Shown here piece after piece: positions 8,173 through 17,034 of a stretch of 64,000 nt of DNA. Under the pieces are notes generated by a model. It saw nothing but the letters and a program-made list of their open reading frames with translations. It had not been told where the DNA came from and ran no database searches. The stretch covers positions 62,001-126,000 of the forward strand of contig CAMOEW010000001.1 of assembly GCA_946612625.1 (NCBI GenBank), in the 5' to 3' direction. A program made the position numbers and the translations under genes. Every line of letters begins with the position of its first letter. The stretch's first letter is position 1. This DNA is from an uncultured Prevotella sp. (lineage in GTDB: Bacteria > Bacteroidota > Bacteroidia > Bacteroidales > Bacteroidaceae).

Positions 8173-10447
8173 TAAGTTTTACTATCATGACTATCGACTC
8201 TTCGCTTCCCTTGGCGAGCACATATTGTGTACCACCAGTTAGGGTGATAGGCTCAAGCTCATAGTACGCTCCTGCTGTATTCTCGGTACCCCCGACGGTG
8301 GTCTGCGAGCCATTGACTTTCACATTACGTCCACTCTTGGCTGTTGCCAGCACGATGGTCATCTTGACGTCCTGCGACGGAGTGAAGGTGATGGAGCCCT
8401 TGCTGTTGAGCTTGACACCTTTCTTATAGTAAACATCGTTGTAGGTAATCTTGCCGTCGCCATAATCTCCGACGACAGTAAACATGCTGTTAGAAGGTTC
8501 ACCATCGAATGTACCAAACACTTCGCCCGTCTGGGGCTGTTGGTTGTCATCACCCGGCTCGGTATCACTGGGGTTCCCGCTATCAATGTTTTCGTCGCCA
8601 AAGATGCCTACGAGTGAACTCTTATATGAATCGAGCATTGAAGCGAGGACTGTGTCATATTCAGAGTCGGTATCATCGTTACCAACATTGTCCTTAAACG
8701 TATAGCTGAAGTCGCCGTGGTTCAGACGGCCGGCACCATAGTAGCCAGTAACAACAGCAGGCACGTCGGCAGCTGCATCAGGAGTGTAGGCATACATCAG
8801 AGAAGCGTCAGTATCGAAGTTGTTATAGCCTGTGGCGCCCACTTTAGTAACCTCTGTCTCTGGCACCGCTGACGAGCGTGTGGCCGTCTCATAAGCGTCG
8901 TAACCGTCGCTCCCGGCATTGGCCTGAGTGTAGTACTTGAAATTGGTGGCGGTGCGGTCGAAGTAATTGCCGTAAGCCTTTATCATACCACCGTTCTCAC
9001 CAGAGAATGTACCGCTACCCTGAGCGTCGGTACCCTGCAGCGAACTGAGGATTGGCTTTTTGGTCTTAAGGAAGTAGTTGTTCTCAACAAACACACTGGC
9101 GCCTGAAGTAGCTCCCACGCCATATTTGGCAACATTGTCGAAATAGTTGTTATATACGTGAACGCTCATCGTGCGTACACGCGGATGACGCGAGTCGCTG
9201 TGGTCGAACCAGTTGTGATGATAGGTGATATAGTTCGGGCCGCTCTCACTCTTCATTCCGAACATGTTCGACTTGCCTGTGTCCCAGAAATGACAGTAAT
9301 CGAGTGTAACATACTTAGAGTCGCTCTTCACGTCGATGGCACCGTCACCCTTGGCATGGTCGCCGCTGCCATGCTTACCGTAGAACACGTCGATGTTGTG
9401 AATCCAGATGTTAGAGTTGTCGGTGTCGAGCGAGATACCGTCGTCCTTGCAGCGCATTATACCGAAGTTGCGGAATTCAACACTCTTGGAATTGCGAACG
9501 AGGAATCCAAAACCGCCGATGGTAGCATCGTCGCCGATACCCTCGATGGTAATGTTAAGCTCGCTGTCGGCTTTCTTGCCCTTAATCTGAATGCCCTCCT
9601 CACTGCTTCCGAAAGAGTCCATATCGTCTGCTGTGAGCATTCCGATGATGCGGAAGGTGATAGGAGTGGTGTCAATACCCTTCTCATAGCCTGCGATAAT
9701 TGCCTGCATACCTACGCATTCGGTAACGCCGCCCTTACTGTCTGTAGTGACGTTCACCTTGATAGTCTTAGCCGTGTTCTTAGTCACGTAGAGCACGCGG
9801 GCACCTGCTTTCAAAGTACCGTCGTCGTTATATGCACCGATACCTTTCGTCCAGGTCTTGTGGGCAAAGCCTTCGCGGCTGTAGTTGACAACGCTGATGC
9901 CATCCACTACGCTTGCATTTGCTGTCAATTCCACTTTCGAATCGTTTACAGGTACCACTCTGATACTGTAGTCGGCTGACGCCTTCAAACCAACGATGTC
10001 GGCACGGCCATAGCTGCCGTAGTCGCGAACAAGCTGGTCGTCAATCTTTGTATATTCAGCATACTGCCCGCCTTTCACATATACATTATATGTATTAGCA
10101 CCGGTGAATTTCTCAAATTTCACGTATGCCGACTCCTGCCATCCTTTTGCCTCTGTTATTACAACGTTGCCCTTTACCGCCTTGGCAAAAGCAAGCAAAT
10201 TAATATTGCCATTGAAGGTATAGCTTCCACCGCCCTGGCTGTTGAAAGTTGCTTTGGCATTGTCGATGTCGATGCTGTTGATATCCTCTGTGTTGTAGTA
10301 CTTCTTAGAGTTGTCGGAAAGAGTAACCACAATCTGGTTTTTGTAGTTGTTCTGTGCTGTAGAATAGTCTGTTGACTGTGCATTGGCTGTTGTACCCACA
10401 GCTATCATCATGGCTCCGAGAGCAAAAGCAATTGAATGTTTTTTCAT
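8156..10447 (-). CDS. Secreted pectate lyase, polysaccharide lyase family 1
   Basis: Cleaves polygalacturonate by beta-elimination. The signal peptide (MKKHSIAFALGAMMIAVGTTANAQ) is followed by an N-terminal beta-rich region, a fibronectin-like segment (about 100-190) and a right-handed beta-helix. The PL1 signatures are clear: DGAIDVKSDSKYVTLDYCHF (about 367-386) with Ca-binding Asp, and YHHNWFDHSDSRHPRVR (about 408-424) with the catalytic Arg region. The C-terminal ~140 residues (after a D/P/Q linker) form a small separate domain ending VLAKGSEESIVMIVKLTP. The frame also has an upstream ATG at 10462 overlapping the stop of the previous gene (TAATG); I prefer 10447 because GAGGAC precedes it. 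It is cotranscribed with the small secreted protein upstream. Confidence 0.9.
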   Translation of the reverse strand: MKKHSIAFALGAMMIAVGTTANAQSTDYSTAQNNYKNQIVVTLSDNSKKYYNTEDINSIDIDNAKATFNSQGGGSYTFNGNINLLAFAKAVKGNVVITEAKGWQESAYVKFEKFTGANTYNVYVKGGQYAEYTKIDDQLVRDYGSYGRADIVGLKASADYSIRVVPVNDSKVELTANASVVDGISVVNYSREGFAHKTWTKGIGAYNDDGTLKAGARVLYVTKNTAKTIKVNVTTDSKGGVTECVGMQAIIAGYEKGIDTTPITFRIIGMLTADDMDSFGSSEEGIQIKGKKADSELNITIEGIGDDATIGGFGFLVRNSKSVEFRNFGIMRCKDDGISLDTDNSNIWIHNIDVFYGKHGSGDHAKGDGAIDVKSDSKYVTLDYCHFWDTGKSNMFGMKSESGPNYITYHHNWFDHSDSRHPRVRTMSVHVYNNYFDNVAKYGVGATSGASVFVENNYFLKTKKPILSSLQGTDAQGSGTFSGENGGMIKAYGNYFDRTATNFKYYTQANAGSDGYDAYETATRSSAVPETEVTKVGATGYNNFDTDASLMYAYTPDAAADVPAVVTGYYGAGRLNHGDFSYTFKDNVGNDDTDSEYDTVLASMLDSYKSSLVGIFGDENIDSGNPSDTEPGDDNQQPQTGEVFGTFDGEPSNSMFTVVGDYGDGKITYNDVYYKKGVKLNSKGSITFTPSQDVKMTIVLATAKSGRNVKVNGSQTTVGGTENTAGAYYELEPITLTGGTQYVLAKGSEESIVMIVKLTPTAE

Positions 10448-10461
10448 AATTGAAGTCCTCA

Positions 10462-10812
10462 TTACTTGATGATTACTTTGCGTCCATCGATTAAATACAC
10501 ACCTTTGTTCAAGCGTGCTGCACTGTTGCCTAAATATTTCCCAGAGAGATTATATACGCTCTTACCCTCAATACCTGCCTTCATGGTCTTGGAGAGGCGT
10601 TCATCAATACCATTAGTGGTGGTGAAATCAATTGTGACAGTTCCCATGTCGAAGGTCTTCGTTGTGCTACCGTCTTTATAGTGCAGGATTACGTTGTCAC
10701 CGTCAAAAGTAATTTTAGTTACTTCTTTGGCATCTACCTTCTGCAAATCGTCGGCGAAGGCATTGAGGCCGATGCATGCCATGCATGCAAGCGAAAGAAC
10801 AGTTTTCTTCAT
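10462..10812 (-). CDS. Small secreted protein with GVYLIDGRKVIIK C-terminus
   Basis: A 116-residue protein with a signal peptide (to about residue 21, LNAFAD). A short beta module follows (VTKITFDGDNVILHYKDGS...) that resembles the N-terminal module of the pectate lyase next to it. Then comes a C-terminal unit, VYNLSGKYLG ... KGVYLIDGRKVIIK. The same type of C-terminus ends the proteins at 17035-18195 and 24877-26631, suggesting a shared sorting or anchoring signal. Its stop overlaps the possible upstream start of the lyase (TAATG), so the two are coupled. It begins 34 bases after ispG, and no clear promoter was found between them. Function unknown. Confidence 0.75.
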   Translation of the reverse strand: MKKTVLSLACMACIGLNAFADDLQKVDAKEVTKITFDGDNVILHYKDGSTTKTFDMGTVTIDFTTTNGIDERLSKTMKAGIEGKSVYNLSGKYLGNSAARLNKGVYLIDGRKVIIK

Positions 10813-10846
10813 AAGAATAATGTAGTTTGTTTAGTAATATTGTTGA

Positions 10847-12199
10847 TTATATCTTCTCATATTTATGGATAAGTTCAAGAAGCCGCTCTACGGCTTCCTC
10901 CTCGGGTATGTTTTTCAGCACACACTCCTTCTGCTTGTAAAGAGATATGCGTCCACGGCCGGCACCTACATAGCCATAGTCGGCATCGGCCATTTCACCA
11001 GGACCGTTGACAATACATCCCATGATACCTATCTTCAGGCCTTTCATACCCTTTGTAGCCTCTTTTATCCTGGTTATCGTTGTACGAAGGTCGTAGAGCG
11101 TACGTCCGCAGCCGGGGCAGGAGATATACTCGGTCTTTGTGAACTTCACGCGGGCTGCCTGCAGAATGGCATCCTGCAATTCCTCGTTGCCTATCTCTAT
11201 CTTCTTTGCCTTACCGTCGATAAGCAAAGCTCCGAGCGACATGGCCGCTTTCAGTTGAAGCTCCTCGTATGACGATGAGGGAATTTCCAGACGTATAGTG
11301 TCGTCTTTTATACTATCTGCAGCCTTGCGACGGAGTTCTGTGCATTCGGGAATCATTTCCACAAGGGCTTTAGCCACTGGAATCTCTGCCTCAGGCTCTT
11401 CGCTCAGCGACACACGAATGGTGTCGCCAATGCCTTCGGTGAGCAGTGCTCCTATGCCAACAGCACTTTTGATACGCCCATCCTCCCCCTCACCGGCTTC
11501 TGTCACTCCGAGATGTAGCGGATAATGCATGTCCTCGACGTCCATGGTTTTTACGAGCAGACGGACGGCCTGAACCATAACTACTGTATTCGACGCCTTG
11601 ATTGAAATCACAACATCATTGAAATTCTCGCGGCGACAAATGCGCAGGAATTCCATACAGCTCTCGACAATGCCCTCTGGCGTATCTCCATATCGTGACA
11701 TGATGCGGTCGGAGAGCGAGCCGTGGTTAACTCCTATACGGATGGCTGTGTGGTGCTCCTTACATATGTTAAGGAAGGGCACGAGTTTCGCCTCTATCTT
11801 CTTCAGCTCGTCGGCATATTCCTCGTCGGTATATTCCAAATGCTTGAACGTGCGACCGGGATCAACATAGTTTCCGGGATTAATGCGTACCTTCTCGCAA
11901 AACTGGGCCGCAACATCAGCCACATGTGCCGTGAAGTGTACGTCGGCAACAAGAGGGGCATCATAGCCGTCGGCTTTCAGACGGGCGGAGATGTTCTTCA
12001 TGTTCTCTGCTTCACGAGTACCCTGAGTGGTGAAACGCACCAACTCACCTCCGGCATCGATGATACGCTTCGCCTGCGCCACACAACCTTCAGTGTCGTT
12101 GGTATCTACTGTTCCCATCGACTGTACCCGTATCGGGTTGTTGCCACCGATGCCGATATTGCCTACGTGTACTTCAGAACTAATTCGTCTTATACTCAT
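10847..12199 (-). CDS. ispG: 4-hydroxy-3-methylbut-2-enyl diphosphate synthase
   Basis: Iron-sulfur enzyme of the MEP isoprenoid pathway, converting MEcPP to HMBPP. The N-terminal TIM-barrel signatures are VQSMGTVDTNDTEG, VRFTTQGTREAEN and LVADVHFTAHVA. The C-terminal cluster domain has SCPGCGRTLYDL (about 365-376) and GIMGCIVNGPGEM (about 401-413), giving the three Cys ligands and the Glu. At 450 residues it is longer than the short bacterial form (about 370) but clearly shorter than the ~600-residue three-domain form I associate with many Bacteroidota. A central stretch (RLEIPSSSYEELQLKAAMSLGALL) is what remains of the inserted region. The frame is intact. It is last in the rpoN-PAP2-purE-ispG operon, overlapping purE by 20 bases. 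Confidence 0.93.
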   Translation of the reverse strand: MSIRRISSEVHVGNIGIGGNNPIRVQSMGTVDTNDTEGCVAQAKRIIDAGGELVRFTTQGTREAENMKNISARLKADGYDAPLVADVHFTAHVADVAAQFCEKVRINPGNYVDPGRTFKHLEYTDEEYADELKKIEAKLVPFLNICKEHHTAIRIGVNHGSLSDRIMSRYGDTPEGIVESCMEFLRICRRENFNDVVISIKASNTVVMVQAVRLLVKTMDVEDMHYPLHLGVTEAGEGEDGRIKSAVGIGALLTEGIGDTIRVSLSEEPEAEIPVAKALVEMIPECTELRRKAADSIKDDTIRLEIPSSSYEELQLKAAMSLGALLIDGKAKKIEIGNEELQDAILQAARVKFTKTEYISCPGCGRTLYDLRTTITRIKEATKGMKGLKIGIMGCIVNGPGEMADADYGYVGAGRGRISLYKQKECVLKNIPEEEAVERLLELIHKYEKI

Positions 12200-12686
12200 A
12201 TTTCACTTCTGCTAAATCCTTGTTAGCCTTTTCTATCTTTGACTTCAGTCCGCTCTTGAAAGCTGTAAGACGCTCTGCAAGGGATTCATCTGCCAGTGCC
12301 ATCATCTCTACTGCAAGGATGGCTGCATTCTGCGCACCGTTGACACCTACGGTTGCAACGGGGATTCCAGGAGGCATCTGGATGATGCTGAGCATGGCAT
12401 CAAGGCCATCGAGCATACCCTTAATGGGAACGCCAATGACTGGAAGGGTTGTCGATGCAGCAATCACTCCGGGGAGGGCAGCTGCCATTCCGGCACCGGC
12501 TATTATCACTTTTATCCCACGCTCTTGTGCTCCACGCGCAAATTCCTCAACAGCTTCTGGGGTGCGGTGGGCTGAGAGGGCGTTGACTTCAAAAGGCACC
12601 TGCATCTCGTCGAGAAACTTGCAGGCTTTCTCCATAACGGGCAGGTCGCTTGTGCTGCCCATAATTATACTTACTAATGGTTTCAT
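12180..12686 (-). CDS. purE: N5-carboxyaminoimidazole ribonucleotide mutase
   Basis: Cytosolic purine-biosynthesis enzyme that rearranges N5-CAIR to CAIR. The 168-residue product has the class I PurE signatures SIIMGSTSDLPVMEKA (residues 5-20), NALSAHRTPE (with the catalytic His) and AGAGMAAALPGV. Length is normal for the family. It overlaps ispG by 20 bases and starts 5 bases after the PAP2-like gene, within the rpoN operon. Confidence 0.95.
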   Translation of the reverse strand: MKPLVSIIMGSTSDLPVMEKACKFLDEMQVPFEVNALSAHRTPEAVEEFARGAQERGIKVIIAGAGMAAALPGVIAASTTLPVIGVPIKGMLDGLDAMLSIIQMPPGIPVATVGVNGAQNAAILAVEMMALADESLAERLTAFKSGLKSKIEKANKDLAEVKYEYKTN

Positions 12687-12691
12687 ATATT

Positions 12692-13330
12692 TTATATTAA
12701 TACTGCTGCAGTGGCAGCAAAAAAACCTATAAAGAAGCCTCCCACAACTTGCAAGAGACTATGTTGGCGGAGTATCATGCGGCTTGTCCCCAAAAGTCCA
12801 GCTACGAGAAAAATCAAGCACATCCACCATACGGGATTGAAGCCGAAAAGTTCAGCGAAAACGAAGACGGCTCCAGCCACACCTCCGATGGCTGCTGTAT
12901 GCACGCTTATTTTCCACCACACATTGATGATGGCACAAAATATCTGCACGAAAAGTGCAGCCACTACTATGCTGCCCATAAAATGCGGCATCCGCATCGA
13001 CTCCATGAGATACACGCAAACATAATAGCACAGGATGCTTATTATATAGGGCACCATTCGCCGCTCGCGGTGTCCGAGTTCTATCAGCGACCATCCCTGA
13101 TAGCGGCGATACAGATGAATGAGGAACGTGGGCAACAGACATGTCAGCAGATATACCATCGCCAATGTGAACAACTGATAGTTCAGCGGCAGCGATCGGA
13201 AATAGCTGAAGATAAACAGAATGGCCAGTCCGACAACAGGCAAGTAGAACGGCGTGAAGATTACGCTGACCACCCTCGCTATATAAATCACCTGTCGTTC
13301 TCTCGACATTTTCTTTATCTTAATCTTCAT
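12692..13330 (-). CDS. PAP2-like integral membrane protein
   Basis: A 212-residue protein with about six hydrophobic segments (roughly 18-40, 53-75, 92-110, 115-138, 145-165 and 188-210). The C-terminal half carries remnants of the PAP2 phosphatase signature: KISVHTAAIGG with a His, then GTSRMILRQHSLLQVVGG with SR, RQH and a downstream position that is Gln. The classical KxxxxxxRP box is not obvious, so activity on lipid phosphates is uncertain. It lies 3 bases after rpoN and 5 bases before purE. Confidence 0.7.
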   Translation of the reverse strand: MKIKIKKMSRERQVIYIARVVSVIFTPFYLPVVGLAILFIFSYFRSLPLNYQLFTLAMVYLLTCLLPTFLIHLYRRYQGWSLIELGHRERRMVPYIISILCYYVCVYLMESMRMPHFMGSIVVAALFVQIFCAIINVWWKISVHTAAIGGVAGAVFVFAELFGFNPVWWMCLIFLVAGLLGTSRMILRQHSLLQVVGGFFIGFFAATAAVLI

Positions 13331-13333
13331 ACT

Positions 13334-14830
13334 CTATTTCTTCCTCATTCTTGCCACAGGAATGTTCATCATTATACGGTATTTGGTTACAGTGCGCCTA
13401 GCCACCGGATAGCCGCGTCGCTGCATCTCGTCGGCTACCTTCTGGTCGCTCCAAGGATGTTTCTTGTCTTCGCTGTCGAAGATTTCCTGAATTATCTGCT
13501 TTATAGCCGTCGATGCCAGTTCATCACCATCTTCGGTTTTAAAGCCATCACTGAAGAAGTGCTTAAGGGGGAATATACCCCATCGTGTCTGAACATACTT
13601 TGAATTGTTGACACGCGAGATAGTACTGATGTCAAGACCTGTCTTCTCTGCCACATCCTTGAGAGTCATGGGCTTCAGAAGCATTTCGTCGCCCTCGACA
13701 AAGAAAGAATGCTGTATCTGTATAATGGCTTTCATTGTGGCTGTAAGCGTATGGTAGCGCACCTTGATAGCCTCGATGAAATTATGTGCAGCCTGCACTT
13801 TTGTACGTGTATATAGCAGTGCCTCTTTCATCTGGCGACTCATGTGTTCGCCGTTCTCCTTATATTCTTGCAACGTATCGGCAAACGACTGCGACACGGC
13901 AATTTCAGGTACGTCGCCGCTGTTGAGCGTGAAGGTTACAGTGCCATCATCTTGAGTATCGACGATGAAGTCGGGTGTTATCTGCTGGAAATTGCGGCCA
14001 ATAGTCTCACCCAAGGCCGCACCAGGTTTCGGATTCAGGCGTATCAGTTCCCTGTGAAGAGCTTCCGTTTGTCCGTCATTAAGCCCTAACTGCTGCCTAA
14101 TGTCCTTCCATTTGTTTTTGGTGAACTCGTCAAAGTGTTTTTCTATCACCTCTTTCATCAAGTTCTTAAGCCGTGAATCGTCACGCCGCTTTATCTGCAG
14201 CAACAGGCACTCCTGTAATGAGCGTGCACCGATACCGGCAGGGTCGAATTCCTGAAGAATGGAAACCACACTCTCCACTTCCTCTGTCGAAGTGTCCATA
14301 TTATAGTGAATGTCGAGCTCATCAACAATGGTGTCTGTAGGCTTGCGCAGCAGTCCGTCATCGTCGAGAGAGCCTATTATATATTCCAGAATATCCCTTT
14401 GCCTTTCGCTGATTTCCACTTCACCTATCTGTTCCTTCAGCTTATCGTAGAACGAGACGGTCTGTCCATAAACGAAAGTATCCTGCTCCTCATGGGTTGT
14501 GTTGCCTCCCTGATATACCGGCAAGTCTTCATCGTCGCTTCCAAGTCCTTGAAGCGCTTCATCAAGAGCTGACTGTCGGTCTTCGCGCTCTTTTGTGCTT
14601 TCAAAGTCATCATCGGCGGCATCGTCGTCAGAGTCGTTTTGCCACTGTTCCGCTTCGTCGCCGGGCGCCACCAGTTCAAGGGCAGGGTTATCGTTGAGTT
14701 CAGTCTCCACCTTTTCAATGAGACGTGTCAGCGGCATCTCAACAAGCGACGAGATCATCATCTGCTGCTGTGTGGTGATTTGTCGCTGTGTCTGTTCGAG
14801 GTGTTGCTCCTGAATCTGACTCTGTGCCAT
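13334..14830 (-). CDS. rpoN: RNA polymerase sigma-54 factor
   Basis: Sigma factor for -24/-12 promoters, which need AAA+ activators. The 498-residue product starts with a Gln-rich region I (IQEQHLEQTQRQITTQQQMM), then an acidic region II (about 60-115), the core-binding domain, and an HTH segment (LKDVAEKTGLDISTISRVNN, near 375). It ends with the RpoN box ARRTVTKYR (about 478-486). It has its own promoter in the 3' end of the upstream gene and heads a four-gene operon. No sigma-54 activator or convincing -24/-12 promoter was recognised in the window. Confidence 0.96.
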   Translation of the reverse strand: MAQSQIQEQHLEQTQRQITTQQQMMISSLVEMPLTRLIEKVETELNDNPALELVAPGDEAEQWQNDSDDDAADDDFESTKEREDRQSALDEALQGLGSDDEDLPVYQGGNTTHEEQDTFVYGQTVSFYDKLKEQIGEVEISERQRDILEYIIGSLDDDGLLRKPTDTIVDELDIHYNMDTSTEEVESVVSILQEFDPAGIGARSLQECLLLQIKRRDDSRLKNLMKEVIEKHFDEFTKNKWKDIRQQLGLNDGQTEALHRELIRLNPKPGAALGETIGRNFQQITPDFIVDTQDDGTVTFTLNSGDVPEIAVSQSFADTLQEYKENGEHMSRQMKEALLYTRTKVQAAHNFIEAIKVRYHTLTATMKAIIQIQHSFFVEGDEMLLKPMTLKDVAEKTGLDISTISRVNNSKYVQTRWGIFPLKHFFSDGFKTEDGDELASTAIKQIIQEIFDSEDKKHPWSDQKVADEMQRRGYPVARRTVTKYRIMMNIPVARMRKK

Positions 14831-14849
14831 TGTTATCTGTTTTTGCTTG

Positions 14850-14880
14850 CAAAATTAATAGAAAATAAGCGAACAACAAA
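14850..14880 (-). promoter_or_regulatory. Promoter of rpoN operon
   Basis: On the minus strand, TTTG (14877-14880), 19 bases, TAATTTTG (14850-14857): a full match to the Bacteroidota consensus. The -33 box lies 3 bases from the stop of the upstream gene, so rpoN can be expressed independently of it. Confidence 0.85.
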
Positions 14881-14883
14881 ATT

Positions 14884-15534
14884 TTATCTGAAATAATCCA
14901 TCAATTGCTCTGCAAATGATGCCAGTATAGCTGTTTCGCCGTTGCCGTATCTTTCCCAAACGGCGATACAGGGGCTGAGGAAACGGCTCGTCGTGACGTC
15001 TTTTCTGTTGAGGTAAGGATCGCAATGCTGATATACATCGAGTATTTCCACCAGCGCGCTTTCAGCTATGTGCAACTTTTTTGCCAGTTCCCGAACCTCT
15101 GGTGTTTCGGCTACCATTGTTATTGGAGTAAGACGGAAATAGAGGTCGAGTATGATGATGAGCATCACCGGTGTTATGTTTGTAGAGTCATTCACAGGCT
15201 TGAAGTCTTTTTCAAACGACTCGTTGACTTCCACTCCCTCGTAAAATTCTCCAGCATTACCATAACCAAACATTTGCCTGAGCAGTCTTACTGCCCGCGT
15301 TAGTTTACGAGGGCGGTTGCTGTATGTTTGCCAGATACGCTCCAAGCGTGGCGTTTCGAGGTTGGCAATGGCACACTCGCGAGCGAATATCGTGGAGGGA
15401 TGTACGTGGATTTCCATGCTCAGGTCAACGACGGCTCTGCTGTACATCGGTTTCACTCCTACCGGGTCTGTGAGATATATCTGTAGCACCATGAGCCAGT
15501 AGTCGTCGTTCCAGTTTCCTTTTCTTGCAGCCAT
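14884..15534 (-). CDS. Conserved hypothetical protein upstream of rpoN
   Basis: A 216-residue soluble protein without signal peptide or membrane segments. It is rich in helix-forming residues. WNDDYWLMVLQIYLTDPVG opens the protein, and a central hydrophobic stretch, TPVMLIIILDLYF, may be buried. A possible small helical domain (ELAKKLHIAESALVEILDVYQH) resembles a helix-turn-helix but lacks a clear match. I cannot name the family. It precedes rpoN in the same direction and diverges from the phosphatase gene. Confidence 0.6.
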   Translation of the reverse strand: MAARKGNWNDDYWLMVLQIYLTDPVGVKPMYSRAVVDLSMEIHVHPSTIFARECAIANLETPRLERIWQTYSNRPRKLTRAVRLLRQMFGYGNAGEFYEGVEVNESFEKDFKPVNDSTNITPVMLIIILDLYFRLTPITMVAETPEVRELAKKLHIAESALVEILDVYQHCDPYLNRKDVTTSRFLSPCIAVWERYGNGETAILASFAEQLMDYFR

Positions 15535-15560
15535 ATCTATAGTGTTGTTTTATTTTTTTG

Positions 15561-15568
15561 CAAATATA
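15561..15568 (-). promoter_or_regulatory. -7 box (TATATTTG) of the gene upstream of rpoN
   Basis: TATATTTG on the minus strand, about 26 bases before the ATG at 15534. No TTTG at the expected -33 distance. The phosphatase -7 box (15631-15638) lies divergently in the same spacer. Confidence 0.5.
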
Positions 15569-15630
15569 CGAATTTTTTTGCCGATTCGGGAATTTCTTTG
15601 GAAAATAGTTATTATTTCGAATTATTTTTG

Positions 15631-15638
15631 TATATTTG
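15631..15638 (+). promoter_or_regulatory. -7 box (TATATTTG) of the histidine phosphatase gene
   Basis: TATATTTG on the plus strand with a leader of about 30 bases to ATG 15673. The -33 box is not clear. Confidence 0.5.
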
Positions 15639-15672
15639 CAACCACGAACTTTTAAGACAATCAAAAATCGTT

Positions 15673-17010
15673 ATGAAACGAGTAATTCTTTCTGCAATGG
15701 CAGCCGTCGTTGCCTTAGGACTATCAGCTCAGACTGCTCGTGAGCGAATCTTACGTAACATCCAACTCGCTGGGAGTAATCATTGTGTGTATCAGGCTCC
15801 GACCAAGCCATTAACTGCTGCGCCGAATGGCAAGGAAGCTTTTTATATCAGCCATTATGGTCGCCACGGTTCGCGATATCTTATCAACAAGGGCGAATAC
15901 AACGACCCCCTACGACTGTTTGAGAAGGCCGACAGTGCCGGCATCCTCACTCCATTGGGACGCGACATGATGAAACGGCTGCGCATTATTGCCCTCGATG
16001 CACGCGGCCGCTACGGTGAGCTTACCTCGCTCGGAGCGTTGCAGCACCGACAGATAGCGCAACGCATGTATGAGCGATTCCCGGAAATATTCTCCGGCAG
16101 CGCAAATGTTGATGCAAAGAGCACGATTATCATACGCTGTATCCTGTCTATGGAGAACGCATTGCAGCAGCTGGTACGCAACAACCCCAAGCTCTCAGTA
16201 AGGCATGATGCCAGTGAACACGACATGTACTATATGAACAAAGAAGACAGATACCTGCGCTCGCTTCGTCAGACTCGTGAAGCACGTCGTGCCGACAAGA
16301 ATTTTACCGACAAACACCGTCACTACGAGCGCTTTGTATGCTCACTCTTCACCGACACGGCATTTGTTCAGAAGGAGTATGGCTGCGACAAGATTTACCG
16401 TAGTATCTTCAAACTGTCGCAGATACTTCAGAACTGCGAGGTTAGCGACAAAGTGAATCTAACGGATATGTTCAATGCCGATGAGGTTTACGAGAACTGG
16501 CTCCGCGACAACGCGTTCTGGTTCGTTAACTATGGCTTCAGCAAGTTTACGGGAGGTGTGCAGCCTTACGTTCAGCGCCATTTGCTGCGTAAGATTATTT
16601 CCGAGGCCGATAGTTGCCTTCAATTGGAAAAACCGGGTGCAACACTGCGCTATGGTCACGAGACGATGGTATTTCCGCTTACGTGTCTGCTCGGCATCAA
16701 CGGTTTCGACCGTATGATAACGTCATACGATGCCATAGTAGATGAATACAAGATGTACAACTTCGACATCTTCCCGATGGGCTGTAATCTGCAATGGATA
16801 TTCTATCGCAAAGATATTAACGACAAAGATGTGCTCTTCAAGATTTTACTTAACGAAGAAGAAGCCCGTCTGCCGTTGCCATCCGACACCTATCCCTATT
16901 ACCGCTGGTCGGACTTCAAAGAACACTACCTGAAGATGCTCGATGAATATGACGCTATGGAAAAGTCCCGTCGCAAGGCAGAAAACGAGAAAACGAAAAA
17001 ACAGCTCTGA
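15673..17010 (+). CDS. Secreted histidine-type acid phosphatase (phytase-like)
   Basis: A 445-residue exported phosphatase of the histidine phosphatase superfamily, clade 2. The signal peptide is MKRVILSAMAAVVALGLSAQ. The catalytic RHG box is YISHYGRHGSRY at about residues 59-70 (phosphoacceptor His in RHGxR). A second conserved region with RYGHETMVFPLTCLLGI (about 327-343) supplies the distal His and Glu in place of the usual HD. The frame extends upstream to 15598, but the -7 box at 15631 and the signal peptide favour ATG 15673. Substrates could be phytate or other phosphoesters; sequence does not decide. The stop codon lies in the loop of a terminator. Confidence 0.88.
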   Translation: MKRVILSAMAAVVALGLSAQTARERILRNIQLAGSNHCVYQAPTKPLTAAPNGKEAFYISHYGRHGSRYLINKGEYNDPLRLFEKADSAGILTPLGRDMMKRLRIIALDARGRYGELTSLGALQHRQIAQRMYERFPEIFSGSANVDAKSTIIIRCILSMENALQQLVRNNPKLSVRHDASEHDMYYMNKEDRYLRSLRQTREARRADKNFTDKHRHYERFVCSLFTDTAFVQKEYGCDKIYRSIFKLSQILQNCEVSDKVNLTDMFNADEVYENWLRDNAFWFVNYGFSKFTGGVQPYVQRHLLRKIISEADSCLQLEKPGATLRYGHETMVFPLTCLLGINGFDRMITSYDAIVDEYKMYNFDIFPMGCNLQWIFYRKDINDKDVLFKILLNEEEARLPLPSDTYPYYRWSDFKEHYLKMLDEYDAMEKSRRKAENEKTKKQL

Positions 17011-17026
17011 GTGAGCTGTTTTTTTT
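17001..17026 (+). terminator. Rho-independent terminator overlapping phosphatase stop
   Basis: ACAGCTC (17001-17007) pairs with GAGCTGT (17013-17019), followed by eight T. The TGA stop at 17008-17010 is in the loop. An A-run on the other side makes it usable for the convergent gene at 17035 as well. Confidence 0.85.
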
Positions 17027-17034
17027 CGTTAAGA

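Noticed and set aside
9158..9979. Long plus-strand frame opposite the pectate lyase
   Set aside because: Antisense shadow of a clear PL1 enzyme; the product has no recognisable motif.
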